Of a stretch of 64,000 nt of DNA, positions 63,126-64,000 are shown piece by piece. The notes beneath the pieces are model-generated. The model was given only the letters and a program-made list of their open reading frames with translations, was not told where the DNA came from and did no database searches. Made by a program: the position numbers and the translations under genes. Origin of the DNA: Gammaproteobacteria bacterium (GTDB lineage: Bacteria > Pseudomonadota > Gammaproteobacteria > SZUA-152); contig JAVVEP010000004.1 of the NCBI GenBank assembly GCA_032250735.1, positions 1 through 64,000 of the forward strand. Reading direction: 5' to 3'. The number at the start of each line of letters is the position of its first letter. Position 1 is the stretch's first letter.

Positions 63126-64000
63126 TCAGCGTTCGGCGGGGATATCGGTGGTCGCCTCGACGGGCGGCTTGAGGGGGGATGTCATGAGCTGTCGATAGGT
63201 ATCCAGCGAGAAACGGCGCCGGCCGGGGGCGGTAAAACCGACCTCAATCGCCTTCGGCCGCAGCTGGTGCCGACCGTCCGGCCCGACCGACAACAGGTGG
63301 TAGGCCCCCAGCGGCAGATCGTCAGGCAGCTGTACTTCCAGCCCGCCCCCGGCCGCAGCGCCGACCGCCAGCGCCGGCAGCAGGCTGACCGAGGCGAGCC
63401 TGGCCTCACCGGCCAGAAATGCCGCGCCGCGGGCGATGCTCACCTGGGTATGGTTGCCGGTGGGGGGATAGACCGCGATCAGGCGCGGCGCCTGCGGCTG
63501 GCGGATGTCTACCACGCTGAGGCCGGTCTCACGCCCCACCACATACAGCCGATCGGTGTCCAGCCACAGGCCGGTGATGACATCGGCGCTGTCATACTGC
63601 CCCAGCGCCACCAGGACATCCGGCCGGTCTTCGGCCGGGCGCCGCCACAGGCTGATCCGGCCCGAGGCGTGGCTTGCCGCCACCAGCCCAGCCTGCGCCC
63701 GCACCCCGACAAACGCCCCCGGCACCACCGCGCCCGGCATGAGTCGACCATCCGCCGCCAGCCGGTGCTGCGCCAGACCCTGCTCGGTCACCAGCCACAG
63801 ATCCTCTCCGTCCAGCCACAGATCGTGCACCGACAGCTCATAACGCGCCACCTCCCGCGGCCGTTGCGGATCGCGTACATCCACCACCAGCAGGCCGGCC
63901 AGGCTGTCGACGATATACGCATACTCGTTACCGGCCCGCACCCGAGTGGCCTCGCCAGGGGTCTCGATGTGGCCAATCTGCCGACTGTAGAAGGGGTCGA
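63126..64000 (-). CDS. C-terminal part of an LVIVD-repeat beta-propeller protein (partial)
   Basis: The frame runs off the right edge without a start; at least 291 residues are visible. Repeated segments such as GLLVVDVRDPQRPREVARY and GLSVVDIRQPQAPRLIAVY are LVIVD-type propeller blades, expected in a surface or periplasmic protein. The C-terminal ~80 residues (LPDDLPLGAYHLLSVGPDG) form a different domain. GTG 63941 is not taken as the start because the reading frame and the repeat pattern continue upstream of it. Confidence 0.8.
   Translation of the reverse strand, partial: DPFYSRQIGHIETPGEATRVRAGNEYAYIVDSLAGLLVVDVRDPQRPREVARYELSVHDLWLDGEDLWLVTEQGLAQHRLAADGRLMPGAVVPGAFVGVRAQAGLVAASHASGRISLWRRPAEDRPDVLVALGQYDSADVITGLWLDTDRLYVVGRETGLSVVDIRQPQAPRLIAVYPPTGNHTQVSIARGAAFLAGEARLASVSLLPALAVGAAAGGGLEVQLPDDLPLGAYHLLSVGPDGRHQLRPKAIEVGFTAPGRRRFSLDTYRQLMTSPLKPPVEATTDIPAER

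Overview
The window is a 64 kb piece of a gammaproteobacterial chromosome. Evidence for this is the rpsU-yqeY-dnaG-rpoD operon divergent from tsaD, the trxA-rho-rhlB neighbourhood, and ubiD, sohB, nudE, cysQ and ycgN-type genes. A copper nitrite reductase operon, c-type cytochromes (one triheme c7-like), a DsrE-like protein, a DsrC-like protein and an FNT channel suggest a respiratory, probably nitrogen/sulfur-oxidising Chromatiales-like bacterium. That lineage is inferred, not shown.

Layout. 1-3.3 kb: a YgaP-like membrane protein, a small heat-shock protein behind a sigma32-like promoter, and a COG2509 flavoprotein. 3.3-8.0 kb: an AT-richer accessory stretch with a VIT-family transporter, a REP-associated transposase element with hairpin ends, and an integrase-less integron cassette array in which three attC-like sites separate unknown genes. 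8.1-10.1 kb: methionine salvage genes mtnB-mtnD-mtnC. 10.2-14.9 kb: a divergent pair of two-gene units, an M14-like peptidase with a GNAT/C39 peptidase fusion facing a RimK-like ATP-grasp ligase with an RMD1/DUF155 protein. 14.9-24 kb: sohB, a DUF503 protein, an FNT channel, DedA plus a decayed partial dedA copy, two unknown envelope genes, ubiD, an orphan ParA and a periplasmic protein. 24.2-30.2 kb: DsrE-like and DsrC-like proteins and the ncgABC-nirK operon, with two NsrR-like operators and a divergent LysR regulator. 30.4-32.1 kb: a compact AT-rich three-gene unit of unknown function beside tRNA-Ile2.

32.4-48 kb is mostly housekeeping: rpoD, dnaG, yqeY, rpsU, tsaD, an HU-like protein, nudE, cysQ, an FKBP, a DnaJ-related protein, a periplasmic MBL hydrolase, galT, ycgN and a TVP38-flavoprotein fusion. 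48-56.7 kb holds a large Big2-repeat lipoprotein, tRNA-Thr, a Fur-family regulator, thiO, a PfkB kinase, and two ankyrin lipoproteins flanking a triheme cytochrome. 56.7-64 kb carries rho with a rut-like leader, trxA, rhlB, a DUF484-GGDEF cyclase, a YbaK-HDOD protein and the C-terminal part of an LVIVD beta-propeller protein that runs off the right edge.

The best candidates for undescribed biology are the ligase/peptidase/acetyltransferase/DUF155 cluster, the cassette array, the three-gene AT-rich unit and the DsrC-like protein with an unusual cysteine pattern. Starts marked as revised were chosen from Shine-Dalgarno spacing or the start of the conserved domain.
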